DNA of 64,000 bases from JACPLA01 sp964602055 (GTDB lineage Bacteria > Bacteroidota > Ignavibacteria > UBA10030), in assembly GCA_964602055.1 (NCBI GenBank), contig CAZRPU010000006.1, positions 1 to 64,000 on the forward strand, in the 5' to 3' direction. Position 1 is the stretch's first letter. Each line of letters starts with the position of its first letter. Both the position numbers and the translations under genes were made by a program. The notes beneath the pieces were generated by a model. The model did no database searches, was not told the DNA's origin, and saw only the letters and a list, made by a program, of their open reading frames with translations. This document shows, piece after piece, positions 8,663 through 17,229 of the stretch.

Positions 8663-9064
8663 TCACAATCCCTGTTGTGTTGCAATGACAAGCCTTGCGG
8701 CGCCGACCCCCTTCGCAATATCCATCACCTGAACAGCGCTTTGAAGGCTTACAGCCTGATCGGCTTTGATAATGACAACTTTGTCCCGATCCTTCTCGAG
8801 AAGAGGAGCCAGCTGCGAACCCAGCGTTTCGACGCCGAGCTGCTTATCGTTGAGATAGATTGCTCCTTTCTCCGTCACCGTCACCACAATCTGGCGCTGC
8901 GTCTCTTCCTCGGCAATCTCCGATTTCGGGAGTTGAATCTTGATGCCCGATTGCACCACAAAGGAAGACGAAAGCAGGAAGAAAATCAAAAGGAGGAAGA
9001 CAATATCGGTGAGGGACGAATAGGAGAAAACAGAAAGTTCCTTGTGCTGCGTGGAAAATTTCAT
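8663..9064 (-). CDS. exbD: Biopolymer transport protein ExbD/TolR
   Basis: 133 residues with a single N-terminal membrane helix carrying the essential aspartate (SLTDIVFLLLIFF, Asp at about residue 20), followed by a periplasmic ExbD/TolR domain (KIQLPKSE, IYLNDKQLG, KADQAVSLQSAVQVMDIAKGVGA). With ExbB it forms the proton-driven motor. The start overlaps the exbB stop by four bases. Confidence 0.93.
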   Translation of the reverse strand: MKFSTQHKELSVFSYSSLTDIVFLLLIFFLLSSSFVVQSGIKIQLPKSEIAEEETQRQIVVTVTEKGAIYLNDKQLGVETLGSQLAPLLEKDRDKVVIIKADQAVSLQSAVQVMDIAKGVGAARLVIATQQGL

Positions 9065-9753
9065 CGCTTCCCCTTTTCCTTGAAGTACTCTTCTTGAGGC
9101 GCGGAAACTCTTGGCGCCATGCCGGCTTCATTCTCTTCCAGCTTGCCCGACACGACGAGGTCGAGAAACTCTTCTGATCCGCTTTCCATTTCGAAAACAA
9201 AACGGCCCACACGATTGACAAAGTAATTGTAAAAACCGAATGCCGTGATTCCCACCATAAGACCGAATGCGGTTGTGAGCAGCGCTTCCCAGATGCCTCC
9301 AGCAAGATCGCTGGGGTTGACGGCACCGCTGAGCTGTTCAATGGTTCTGAACGCTCCGATCATGCCGGTGACTGTTCCCAGAAATCCAAGGAGGGGTGCG
9401 ATACCTGCAACGGAAGCAAGGAGGCCGAGGCGGTGTTCGAGCTTGAAGGTTTCCTCCTTTCCGGCGTTCTCGATCGCTTCGCGTATCCTTTCGTGACCCT
9501 CGGGATACTTGACAAGTCCCTTCTTGAGGATGTTGGCGAGCGGAGCATCCGTCTTGGAGCAAAAATTGATTGCTTCCATGATATTGCCCCGCTGCAAGAC
9601 GCTGCGAAGCCTGAGCATGAACTGGCCTGCGTCGATTTTGGCTTTGCGCAGAACAAGAAATCGCTCCACGACGACTACCAGAGCCAGAATAGAACAAAAA
9701 AGGATGGGGTACATGAAGACCCCACCCTTTACAAACAGATCAAGGAGACTCAT
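9061..9753 (-). CDS. exbB: MotA/TolQ/ExbB proton channel protein
   Basis: Inner-membrane motor subunit, 230 residues. There are three membrane helices: one near residues 12-33, and two after the cytoplasmic loop (LLASVAGIAPLLGFLGTVTGMIGAF and ALLTTAFGLMVGITAFGFYNYF). The GTVTGMIGAF and TTAFGL stretches are family signatures. There is a charged C-terminal tail of about 40 residues. It lies 32 bases after the SPOR gene and overlaps exbD. Confidence 0.93.
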   Translation of the reverse strand: MSLLDLFVKGGVFMYPILFCSILALVVVVERFLVLRKAKIDAGQFMLRLRSVLQRGNIMEAINFCSKTDAPLANILKKGLVKYPEGHERIREAIENAGKEETFKLEHRLGLLASVAGIAPLLGFLGTVTGMIGAFRTIEQLSGAVNPSDLAGGIWEALLTTAFGLMVGITAFGFYNYFVNRVGRFVFEMESGSEEFLDLVVSGKLEENEAGMAPRVSAPQEEYFKEKGKR

Positions 9754-9785
9754 AAGAAATGGAGGAGTTGTGAAAAAGAACGTTC

Positions 9786-10442
9786 TTAATTGGAGCGAAC
9801 CTTATCGATCCAATAGTTTGCTTTGAGCTCGTAGGCAAACGAATCGACAGCTTTTTTCGCGTCTTTCATCGACGGGTAGCGCCCGATTCTCACGGTGAAC
9901 CACGAACCATCCTTGACGCTGCGCACCTCGACGAAGGCCGGATATCCGGCGTCTTCGAGGCGTCGAACATATTTTTCTGCCGTCGCGCGATCACGCCACG
10001 CGGAAACCTGGATGGTGTAATTGCCCTTCATCCCGCTCAGAGAAGAAGAAGTCGATGCTGACCCGGAGATCTTCGACGCTTTGCCGCCCTTGTCCGTCAC
10101 AAGGCCCGACATCATTTCAGGCTTTTCTTCCGTGAGAGGAGGTGTTTCGACAAACGACACTCCGGTCGTGTCGGTCATCATCGTGGTATCCGCATATTGC
10201 TCCGGAGTAAACTGCTCTTCCGGAATCTGCGCAACAACGACCGGTTGCGGTTTTTTGCCCCAAAGTTTGATAATACCGAACTTGTTCAGGGCAAACACTC
10301 CTCCGCCGAGGACAACAATGACGATGATGATAATAAGAAACGTCGAACCTCCTCCGCCGCCACCACCCTTCCTGGTAGGCGCAGCGATCGGCTGCATCCC
10401 ACCTTCGCCGCCTTCCTCCTCAATCAGATTGACATTAGGCAT
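9786..10442 (-). CDS. Membrane-anchored SPOR-domain protein
   Basis: The ATG at 10442 is chosen because GGAGG lies six bases before it; the longer open frame would start inside an unlikely leader. The 218 residues have a short acidic cytoplasmic segment, seven glycines directly before a membrane helix (FLIIIIVIVVLGGGVFAL), a periplasmic Pro/Thr-rich linker, and a C-terminal SPOR domain (about the last 75 residues, YTIQVSAWRDRATAEKYVRR to the end). SPOR domains bind glycan strands lacking stem peptides, typically at division septa. Placement between the outer-membrane barrel gene and exbB suggests a peptidoglycan-bound partner of this motor. Confidence 0.85.
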   Translation of the reverse strand: MPNVNLIEEEGGEGGMQPIAAPTRKGGGGGGGSTFLIIIIVIVVLGGGVFALNKFGIIKLWGKKPQPVVVAQIPEEQFTPEQYADTTMMTDTTGVSFVETPPLTEEKPEMMSGLVTDKGGKASKISGSASTSSSLSGMKGNYTIQVSAWRDRATAEKYVRRLEDAGYPAFVEVRSVKDGSWFTVRIGRYPSMKDAKKAVDSFAYELKANYWIDKVRSN

Positions 10443-10473
10443 GGTTCCTCCATTGATTGATCTGTTGTCACGC

Positions 10474-12147
10474 TTACCAGCGATAGGAAAGCCCCAGGCC
10501 AACTCTCAAAGGCTCAGCCCGGTATCCTCTCCAGATTTCGAACCGCTCATTTGCAAGGTTCGTGGCTTCTGCGAAAAGCATCAAATCGCGGATGCCCACA
10601 TATTCCACCTTCAATCCCGCACGAACGCTGCTTTCCATTCGGGCGGTTCCCGTCATGTCGGCATGCCTCGACCCCACAAACCCCAGAGTGGGTGAAACAT
10701 TCACAGCAAAATCGAAGCGATGGAGCCAAAGCGCCGAGAGTTCAAGCGCGGGCACGTACGGAACGCGGAACACAAGAGTATTCCTCGTGTCACGTGTTTC
10801 CGCACTCATCGCAAAATAATCATTTGAACCGATGTTTGCAACTGCATATGCGTGGAACGCCGTCAGCGTGGTAATCCCGCCGTACATGAAATTCCACACC
10901 CCCGATGATGCGGAATCAACATAAAGCGGGTAGTTGGTCATGGACCGATGTTCTACCCAGAACTTTGTCGTCAACCATGGAGTCCAGGCCGACTCCCATC
11001 CTCCTAAAACGGTCAGTTTATTGATCGTGTGACGAATCGAAGTGTTGGCCGAGATGTAAGGATTTTTCTCCACGGAACTGCGCAGCATCCGGAAATCAAC
11101 AGAGGGCTCAAAAGAGGCAAACGCCGCGTGAGCGGGCAAAAAAGGGATCCTCACAAACAGTTGAGGAAAGAGATAACTACCCTCTTGTCCGTTCATCCCC
11201 GTTACACGATATCCTTCTGCACTCATACGAAGGGATACATCCCCCCATCGAACAACTGGAAAAGCCATGCTCAAAGAGACAAGGGAGATGTCCTGCGAAG
11301 AAAGGGATGAAATTGTCAGGAAACTGCCCCGGGCGCGAACGGCGATGGGAATGTCGTATACCGGAACCGATCCCGCGATTTCAGCCGCGAATCCGTTTTC
11401 CGTTGTCGTTGTCGAACTGTCCTGCATGTTAAATGACTGAAACAGTAATCCCGAACGACCCGAGAGATCAGTATCGAAGTCTGCCGCTGCATGGATTTTC
11501 AGATCGAAGCCTGAAAGGGAGCGCTCCGTTGACGGCCGCAGAGAACCGAAGAACTTGTAGGATTGAACTTCGAACGAAGCTCCCGCTCCGAGCCGGAGGT
11601 TCCGAAAGGACGGCGAACCTGTTTGAAGCTCGTGGCTCCCCGCCAGGCCGATTTTCCCGCCGGATGCGTCGGCATAGCGCGTGAATCCTTTTGTCCGACG
11701 ATAGTACACTGAACCTGCCAGATCATAGGCGGGATCGGCCAAACTCGCCATGGCCTGTATTTCCGGAGTAAAGAAGTTTCCCATCGCGGCCCTCATGAAT
11801 CCTCCGGTCCATTTCTCTGAGAGAAACAAACCCTGTTTGAATCTCTCACCAAGGTCAACACTTTCTCTGTCCCTTGTTCCGGTGGTGTTCTCTGCTGCGT
11901 TGCGATGATACATCCCCGATTCTTCCAGCTGATTCTTCCGCGCGTCCGGGGGATTGATCGACGCAGCTCCGGTAATAACGAATTCAGGCAAATCAATGGC
12001 GGGAAGGGGCTGTTCCTTTCTCTGATCCTGCTGGGCACCAAGCGGCCGTGATGATGGCTGTCGCTTGCCCTCATCCTGCTTTGCGGGCTCCTGACCCGCA
12101 AGCAACGACGGGAGCGCAACCCAGAAGAGAAAGCTCCTCAGGCTCAT
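10474..12147 (-). CDS. Outer-membrane beta-barrel protein, TonB-receptor-like C-terminus, no clear plug
   Basis: 557 residues with a short signal peptide (to about residue 18, LLAGQ), then a Lys/Arg/Gln/Pro-rich linker and LPEFVITGAASINPPD, which resembles the segment before the plug in TonB-dependent receptors. From about residue 110 the sequence alternates in amphipathic strands and ends in aromatic residues (LRVGLGLSYRW), as barrel proteins do. NLANERFEIWRGY near the end recalls the last strands of TonB-dependent receptors. I cannot see a canonical plug domain, and the length is short for a 22-strand receptor. It overlaps the TPR gene by four bases, so the two are probably made together. 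Confidence 0.72.
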   Translation of the reverse strand: MSLRSFLFWVALPSLLAGQEPAKQDEGKRQPSSRPLGAQQDQRKEQPLPAIDLPEFVITGAASINPPDARKNQLEESGMYHRNAAENTTGTRDRESVDLGERFKQGLFLSEKWTGGFMRAAMGNFFTPEIQAMASLADPAYDLAGSVYYRRTKGFTRYADASGGKIGLAGSHELQTGSPSFRNLRLGAGASFEVQSYKFFGSLRPSTERSLSGFDLKIHAAADFDTDLSGRSGLLFQSFNMQDSSTTTTENGFAAEIAGSVPVYDIPIAVRARGSFLTISSLSSQDISLVSLSMAFPVVRWGDVSLRMSAEGYRVTGMNGQEGSYLFPQLFVRIPFLPAHAAFASFEPSVDFRMLRSSVEKNPYISANTSIRHTINKLTVLGGWESAWTPWLTTKFWVEHRSMTNYPLYVDSASSGVWNFMYGGITTLTAFHAYAVANIGSNDYFAMSAETRDTRNTLVFRVPYVPALELSALWLHRFDFAVNVSPTLGFVGSRHADMTGTARMESSVRAGLKVEYVGIRDLMLFAEATNLANERFEIWRGYRAEPLRVGLGLSYRW

Positions 12148-15100
12148 GACCGCTCCATCCTTTTCAGACGGCGCTGTGCTTCGGCAACGGCCTCGCGCTG
12201 CCGATCGAATTTCAGAACACTCCGATAGGCCTCCTGTGCGCGACGCGGTTCATTGGTCTTCTCGTACGCCTCGCCCAAACCAAGGTACCCCTGCACGAGC
12301 CACTCTTCCTGGGTCGGAAAGATATAGCGCAATCTGAGGAACGCCGTGATCGCTCCCTGCCAGTTTCCACGGGAAGCTTCGGTGAGGCCGATGAGGAATT
12401 GCGCTTCTGCACCAATCACGTCGGTTCTGCTCGTCGCCACTTGTTCGGCGAAACGGATCGCTTCGTCAAAATTCGTCTCCTCACGGTAGATGCGGGCGAG
12501 GGCGATCCTGCCTTTGTCCGCCGCCGTTGACTTCGAAAACCGCCCGATGAGAGCATTGAACCTTTGGTGTGCCTCCGCTGCTTTTCCGCTTTCTTTGAGG
12601 GCCAATCCTCCAAGATACATCGCGTCAGGCGCTGCCTCGGATTCAGAGTACGACTTTTCCAGGCGGGAAAGAACGTTGAGCGACTTCTCATAGCTCTTGA
12701 GTCTCAGGTACGTTTCACCCAGATCGAGCAGAGATTGGGCAATGATTTTCGGAGATCCGTCGGCAACAGAAGCCGCCCGCTCAAAAGCCTGGGAGGCATC
12801 CAGAAGCCGGTTTTGGGCCTGATAACACTTTCCCGTCCAGTAGAACGCCGCCGCTACGTGAGGCGAACCTGGGTATTTGTCCGCAAAGCTCATGTACTCC
12901 CGAATGGCGGAGTCATATTGCTGCTGACTGTACAGCAAATCCCCCTTCTTCAGGAGCAGGGATTCAACAGCAGATGCTTTCGGATTCTCTTTGACAAACG
13001 TATCGATTACGCGCAGTGCCTCTTCTTTTTTCCCCTGGGCGAGGAGGCAGTATTGAATCCCGGTTATCGCATCGGCAACGTACGCGCTTTGGGGGAACTG
13101 ATTCAGCACATTCCTGTAGGCCTTCTCCGCGGCAGCATATTCCTGCTGATTATAATACGCGTCTCCGATGCTGTAGGTAGCCTTGGGAACAAGATCGCTC
13201 TCCGGACGACTCTGAATCAGCTTCTGGAATTCCTTGATCGCTTCGACATATTGTTTGTTCTGAAACCAGATCCAACCCATGGCGTACTGGGCATCATCGG
13301 CGAGATCCGATTTCGGAAATGTCTTCATGAGCTCGGTAAATTGACGGACAGCATCATTATAATTGCCGTTCCGATAATAGGTCTGACCCAGTTGATAGTA
13401 CGCGTAGTCAACGGTTGGCGCATCCGGAAAGAGCCGAATGACAGCCCTGTAGGCCGCCTCCGCACCGGCGTATTCCTTAAGAAAGAAGAAGGAATCTGCC
13501 TGTCGCAACCTCCCATCAAAGACAAATTTACCGTTCGGGAAGGAGGAAAGGAGGGCTGAAAAATGATCTTTCGCCTTCCCAAAATCGTTCAGTTTGAAAA
13601 AGGACCACGCAACTCCGTACCGCGCCTCTTCCTCTCTGACAGTGTTTGTGCCGACAACTGCAAGATAGTCGTTTGCCGCAGCCTGAAAGTGCGCTAATCG
13701 GTAAGAAGCCTCTGCCCTCCAGAATCTCGCGTCCGTCGCTTTGGGGTGGCCGGAAAAAACCTCGAGGAACTGGGTAAATAACTGTACGGCTTCCGGCAAT
13801 CGGGCCAGCTTATACTGGCACCATGCGAGCTGATAGGAAGCATTCACTCTTGCTTCGAATGACGCATTGGGCACCGCAATGGCCCTGGCAAAGTATTCTT
13901 TGGCTTTTTCGTAACTCGAATCGGCGAGAAGGCATTCTCCTGCCATGCGGTAGGAATCCGCGAAAACGTCGCTCGACGGGTATTGTTTGATCACTCTTTC
14001 GAAGAACGGAAGTGCTTCGCCGCTCTTCTTCTGTTCGTACAGCAACAAGCCGCTTTCGTACAACGCATTATCGGAAAACTCGCCCGCTGCTGCTTTCGAA
14101 ACCACGTCTTTCCAGGTTGCAAGCGCAGCATCGCCCTTTCCGCCAAATTTCTCTGCGACACCCCTTCGGAACAGCCCGCTGTGAGCAAGAGCATCTGACC
14201 CCGCCACAAGCCGATCAAACGTGCTTGCAGCCCGGAGATAATCAGCTGTTTTCAAGTAGGTCCAACCAAGTGCGTACAGGACCTCGCGGGACAACCTGTG
14301 ATCAGGATAAGCCTCCAGGAACTGATCATAGTGGCTTCGTGCCTGTTCGAATTCCCCAAGATGATAATATGCTTCAGCGATGAGATACGCCGCTTCTCCC
14401 TGTTCTTCGGGCCGCGTAATGGCGCGAGCCGAGTTGTTGATCTCCTGAATCGCCTTGCGGTATTCTTTTGTATAGAAAAAGCATTCGCCGCGGCGAACGA
14501 GAGAAGCAGAAACGAGCTCGCTTTCAGGGAACATGGATGGCAATCGGTCATACCACTCGATTGCTTTGGAGTACTCCCCTTTTGTTTGGTATGTCCAACC
14601 CACGGCATAAAGAGCATAATCCCTCAGACGATTCCCGGGATAGTGCTCAAACGCCATGGTGTAGTACTTGACGGCGTTTTCGTAATCCCCCATTCGTCCG
14701 TATGCATCGCCGGCCCAGTAGGCCGCTTCACCGGCGAGCTCACTTTCACCAAACTCATTCAATACGGTTTTCAATGCTTCAAGAGCTTCTTCATGCTTCT
14801 TGATGCGAAGATACGATTCACCAAGACGGAGATACGCATCGTCGGAAAGGCGGGTATCAGGATATTCGGAGAGAAACTTGCGGAAGAGCCGGGCTGCCGT
14901 GTCGAACTGCTGCTGTTGAAACCTTGCTTCGATGCCCAGGAAGGTTGCATCGATTCGTTTCATGCTTGACGGATATTTCGCTACAAACCTGTCGAACTGC
15001 TCAGAGGCCAGTTGAAACAAACCGTCCTCAAACAACCCGTAGGCGAAGGCATAATCCTGTTCTTCCGCTAAAGCACTTGTCTGTTCGGCATTCCTTACCT

Positions 15101-15164
15101 GAGCGGACAAAGCCAAAGGAAAAAGCATCATGCAAGCCTGAAGAAGGATCAGTCTCTTCCACAT
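12144..15164 (-). CDS. Large secreted TPR-repeat protein (YbgF/YfiO-like repeats)
   Basis: The start at 15164 puts a clean signal peptide first (MWKRLILLQACMMLFPLALSAQ); the longer frame would add 19 residues in front. The roughly 1,006 residues are almost entirely tandem tetratricopeptide repeats of about 34-37 residues, of the type A-x-Y-x-L-G-x-x-Y-x-x-x-x-x-Y-x-x-A-x-x-x-F-x-x-x-x-x-x-Y-P. I estimate 25 or more copies. Periplasmic or outer-membrane associated location is inferred from the signal and the next gene. The family also includes CpoB/YbgF, which works with Tol proteins, and BamD; this protein is far longer than either. It is first in the operon with the barrel, SPOR, ExbB, ExbD and TonB genes. 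Confidence 0.87.
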   Translation of the reverse strand: MWKRLILLQACMMLFPLALSAQVRNAEQTSALAEEQDYAFAYGLFEDGLFQLASEQFDRFVAKYPSSMKRIDATFLGIEARFQQQQFDTAARLFRKFLSEYPDTRLSDDAYLRLGESYLRIKKHEEALEALKTVLNEFGESELAGEAAYWAGDAYGRMGDYENAVKYYTMAFEHYPGNRLRDYALYAVGWTYQTKGEYSKAIEWYDRLPSMFPESELVSASLVRRGECFFYTKEYRKAIQEINNSARAITRPEEQGEAAYLIAEAYYHLGEFEQARSHYDQFLEAYPDHRLSREVLYALGWTYLKTADYLRAASTFDRLVAGSDALAHSGLFRRGVAEKFGGKGDAALATWKDVVSKAAAGEFSDNALYESGLLLYEQKKSGEALPFFERVIKQYPSSDVFADSYRMAGECLLADSSYEKAKEYFARAIAVPNASFEARVNASYQLAWCQYKLARLPEAVQLFTQFLEVFSGHPKATDARFWRAEASYRLAHFQAAANDYLAVVGTNTVREEEARYGVAWSFFKLNDFGKAKDHFSALLSSFPNGKFVFDGRLRQADSFFFLKEYAGAEAAYRAVIRLFPDAPTVDYAYYQLGQTYYRNGNYNDAVRQFTELMKTFPKSDLADDAQYAMGWIWFQNKQYVEAIKEFQKLIQSRPESDLVPKATYSIGDAYYNQQEYAAAEKAYRNVLNQFPQSAYVADAITGIQYCLLAQGKKEEALRVIDTFVKENPKASAVESLLLKKGDLLYSQQQYDSAIREYMSFADKYPGSPHVAAAFYWTGKCYQAQNRLLDASQAFERAASVADGSPKIIAQSLLDLGETYLRLKSYEKSLNVLSRLEKSYSESEAAPDAMYLGGLALKESGKAAEAHQRFNALIGRFSKSTAADKGRIALARIYREETNFDEAIRFAEQVATSRTDVIGAEAQFLIGLTEASRGNWQGAITAFLRLRYIFPTQEEWLVQGYLGLGEAYEKTNEPRRAQEAYRSVLKFDRQREAVAEAQRRLKRMERS

Positions 15165-15264
15165 GAGAAACCCTTGCTTTCCAGGTTGAACCCGCCATAG
15201 ATATTGCAAGTAACTAGCCATGCCAGCTTAAAGTGGGATATGAACTGATTGCATTAACGCATTA

Positions 15265-15293
15265 AATTTATGGGAAACGACATTGGAAGTCAA
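15265..15293 (-). promoter_or_regulatory. Candidate sigma70-type promoter for the TPR-barrel-SPOR-exbBD-tonB operon
   Basis: Read on the minus strand, TTGACT and TAAATT are separated by 17 bases, upstream of the TPR gene with a predicted leader of about 90 bases. Nothing else is visible in the 217-base gap between the TPR gene and carB. Confidence 0.5.
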
Positions 15294-15381
15294 GCATATT
15301 AGACGCTTGACCACTAAAGAGGTTCTCACTTCCGGCGGAAACGTGAAAAAATCGGAGCAGAGGGAAAGGTGAGACAACCGT

Positions 15382-17229
15382 TTAAGAAGGGGTAATAGCT
15401 TTGTGATATTCCTGAACAGTGAAGACCGAGAGATCGCCGGAGCGCTGCCGTTCGATTCCTTTGACTGCGGTTGCAGCTGCTGAGAGGGTGGTGATAAAGG
15501 CAATCTTATGTTCAATCGCGGCCCATCCGATGGCGTACTCGTCGTAGCGCGATTCTTCTCCCAGAGGCGTGTTGATGATGAGCTGGATCTTGCCATCCTT
15601 GACCAGATCGACAATGTTGGGGCGCCCCTCATTCACTTTAAACACCCGCTCATTGGGAATATTGTGTTCCGCAAGGAACAACGACGTTCCCTCTGTTGCG
15701 ACAAGAGAGAAGCCAAGCTTGACAAACTCTCGGACGATATTGAGCGTAATCTCATTCTTATCGCTCTTGTTCACACTAATGAAAACGGTGCCAGCCACAG
15801 GAAGCGTATTTCCTGCGCTCATTTGTGCCTTGGCGATTGCTCCGCCAAAAGCATAGGAGATCCCCATCACTTCTCCCGTTGACCTCATTTCCGGGCCGAG
15901 AAAGACAGGGACTTTCGGAAATTTCGAAAACGGGAAAACAGCTTCCTTCACAGAGATGTGCTTCAACGTCCTGAAATCGAAATCACGGACACCCAAATCT
16001 TCCAGCGTCCGGCCTACCATCACTTTGGCGGCAATTTTCGCCAATGGAATACCGATTGCTTTGCTGACAAACGGGACGGTCCTCGACGCGCGCGGATTAG
16101 CCTCAATAACATAAACGACGCCATCCTTCATGGCAAATTGAACATTGATCAACCCGATCACCTTCAGAGCTTTTGCCAGCTTCACGGTGCAGGCCTTGAG
16201 TTCTTCGAGGCTCTCCGGCGAGATCATGTACGGAGGAATGACACAAGAGCTGTCTCCCGAGTGAATCCCCGCTTCCTCAATGTGCTCCATGACGCCGCCG
16301 ATCAGCACATCCTTGCCGTCGCAGACAGCGTCAACATCAAACTCAAATGCATCTTCGAGAAACCGATCGATTAACACAGGATGTTCCGGCGAAACATCGA
16401 CTGCTTTCTTCATATACTCCCTCACCGCGTCCCCGTTGTAGCAGATCTCCATCGCACGCCCGCCCAGGACGTAGGAAGGCCGAACCAGGACTGGGTATCC
16501 GATCTGTTCCGCCACAAGGACGGCATTGCTGACCGAGTACGCGGTTCCGTACTTCGGATGCGGGATCTTGAGTTTTCGCAGAAGTGCCCCGAAGCGTTCC
16601 CGGTCCTCGGCCAGGTCTATCCCTTCCGGCGATGTACCGAGAATCCTCACGCCGTTCTCTTCCAGCGCCTTGGCAATCCTCAGAGGCGTTTGACCTCCAA
16701 AACTCACAATAACCCCCGAAGGCTGCTCATGGTCGCAGATGTTGAGAACATCCTCCAGCGTCAGGGGCTCGAAGTACAGTTTGTCCGTCGTGTCGTAATC
16801 CGTCGAAACAGTTTCAGGATTACAGTTAATCATGATGGACTCGATTCCTTCTTCTTCCAGCGCCATGACACCATGGACACAGCAATAGTCGAATTCTATC
16901 CCCTGGCCGATCCTGTTGGGGCCTCCTCCGAGAATAACCACTTTCCTGCGGCTGGTGACCACCGACTCATTTTCGCGATCGTAGCATGAATAGAGGTACG
17001 GGGTGTGAGCCTCGAACTCCGCAGCGCAGGTATCGACCGTCTTGTAGACGGGGAGGATTCCATGCTCCTTCCGCAGGGCGCGTACCGCCTTCTCCGTTGT
17101 TCCCCACAATACCGAAAGCTGTTTGTCGGAAAAACCGTATTCTTTTGCCTTCCGGAGAATGTCGGGCGTGACGCGTTCCGGCTTTCGCCCGCGGGAAGAC
17201 TTTTTTCCGGAGACCCTGTTACGCTGCAT
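15382..17229 (-). CDS. carB: Carbamoyl-phosphate synthase large chain, C-terminal half
   Basis: The second of two genes that together make the large subunit. The 615 residues begin at the ATG at 17229 with a basic segment (MQRNRVSGKKSSRGRK). They then follow E. coli CarB from the oligomerisation domain (LPVYKTVDTCAAEFE) through the carbamoyl-phosphate ATP-grasp domain (VVILGGGPNRIGQGIEFDYC, SYVLGGRAMEI, IEANPRASRTVPFVSKA, LGPEMRSTGEVMG) to the C-terminal allosteric MGS-like domain. The ATG overlaps the end of the N-terminal half by 11 bases in a different frame, so translation is probably coupled. Split carB genes are known in some archaea and bacteria such as Aquifex. The basic insert at the join has no counterpart in E. 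coli, which argues against a simple sequencing frameshift. Confidence 0.93.
   Translation of the reverse strand: MQRNRVSGKKSSRGRKPERVTPDILRKAKEYGFSDKQLSVLWGTTEKAVRALRKEHGILPVYKTVDTCAAEFEAHTPYLYSCYDRENESVVTSRRKVVILGGGPNRIGQGIEFDYCCVHGVMALEEEGIESIMINCNPETVSTDYDTTDKLYFEPLTLEDVLNICDHEQPSGVIVSFGGQTPLRIAKALEENGVRILGTSPEGIDLAEDRERFGALLRKLKIPHPKYGTAYSVSNAVLVAEQIGYPVLVRPSYVLGGRAMEICYNGDAVREYMKKAVDVSPEHPVLIDRFLEDAFEFDVDAVCDGKDVLIGGVMEHIEEAGIHSGDSSCVIPPYMISPESLEELKACTVKLAKALKVIGLINVQFAMKDGVVYVIEANPRASRTVPFVSKAIGIPLAKIAAKVMVGRTLEDLGVRDFDFRTLKHISVKEAVFPFSKFPKVPVFLGPEMRSTGEVMGISYAFGGAIAKAQMSAGNTLPVAGTVFISVNKSDKNEITLNIVREFVKLGFSLVATEGTSLFLAEHNIPNERVFKVNEGRPNIVDLVKDGKIQLIINTPLGEESRYDEYAIGWAAIEHKIAFITTLSAAATAVKGIERQRSGDLSVFTVQEYHKAITPS

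Noticed and set aside
12564..13559. 331-residue plus-strand frame within the TPR gene
   Set aside because: The TPR gene on the other strand has clear repeats throughout; the plus-strand frame shows none and lacks a ribosome-binding site.
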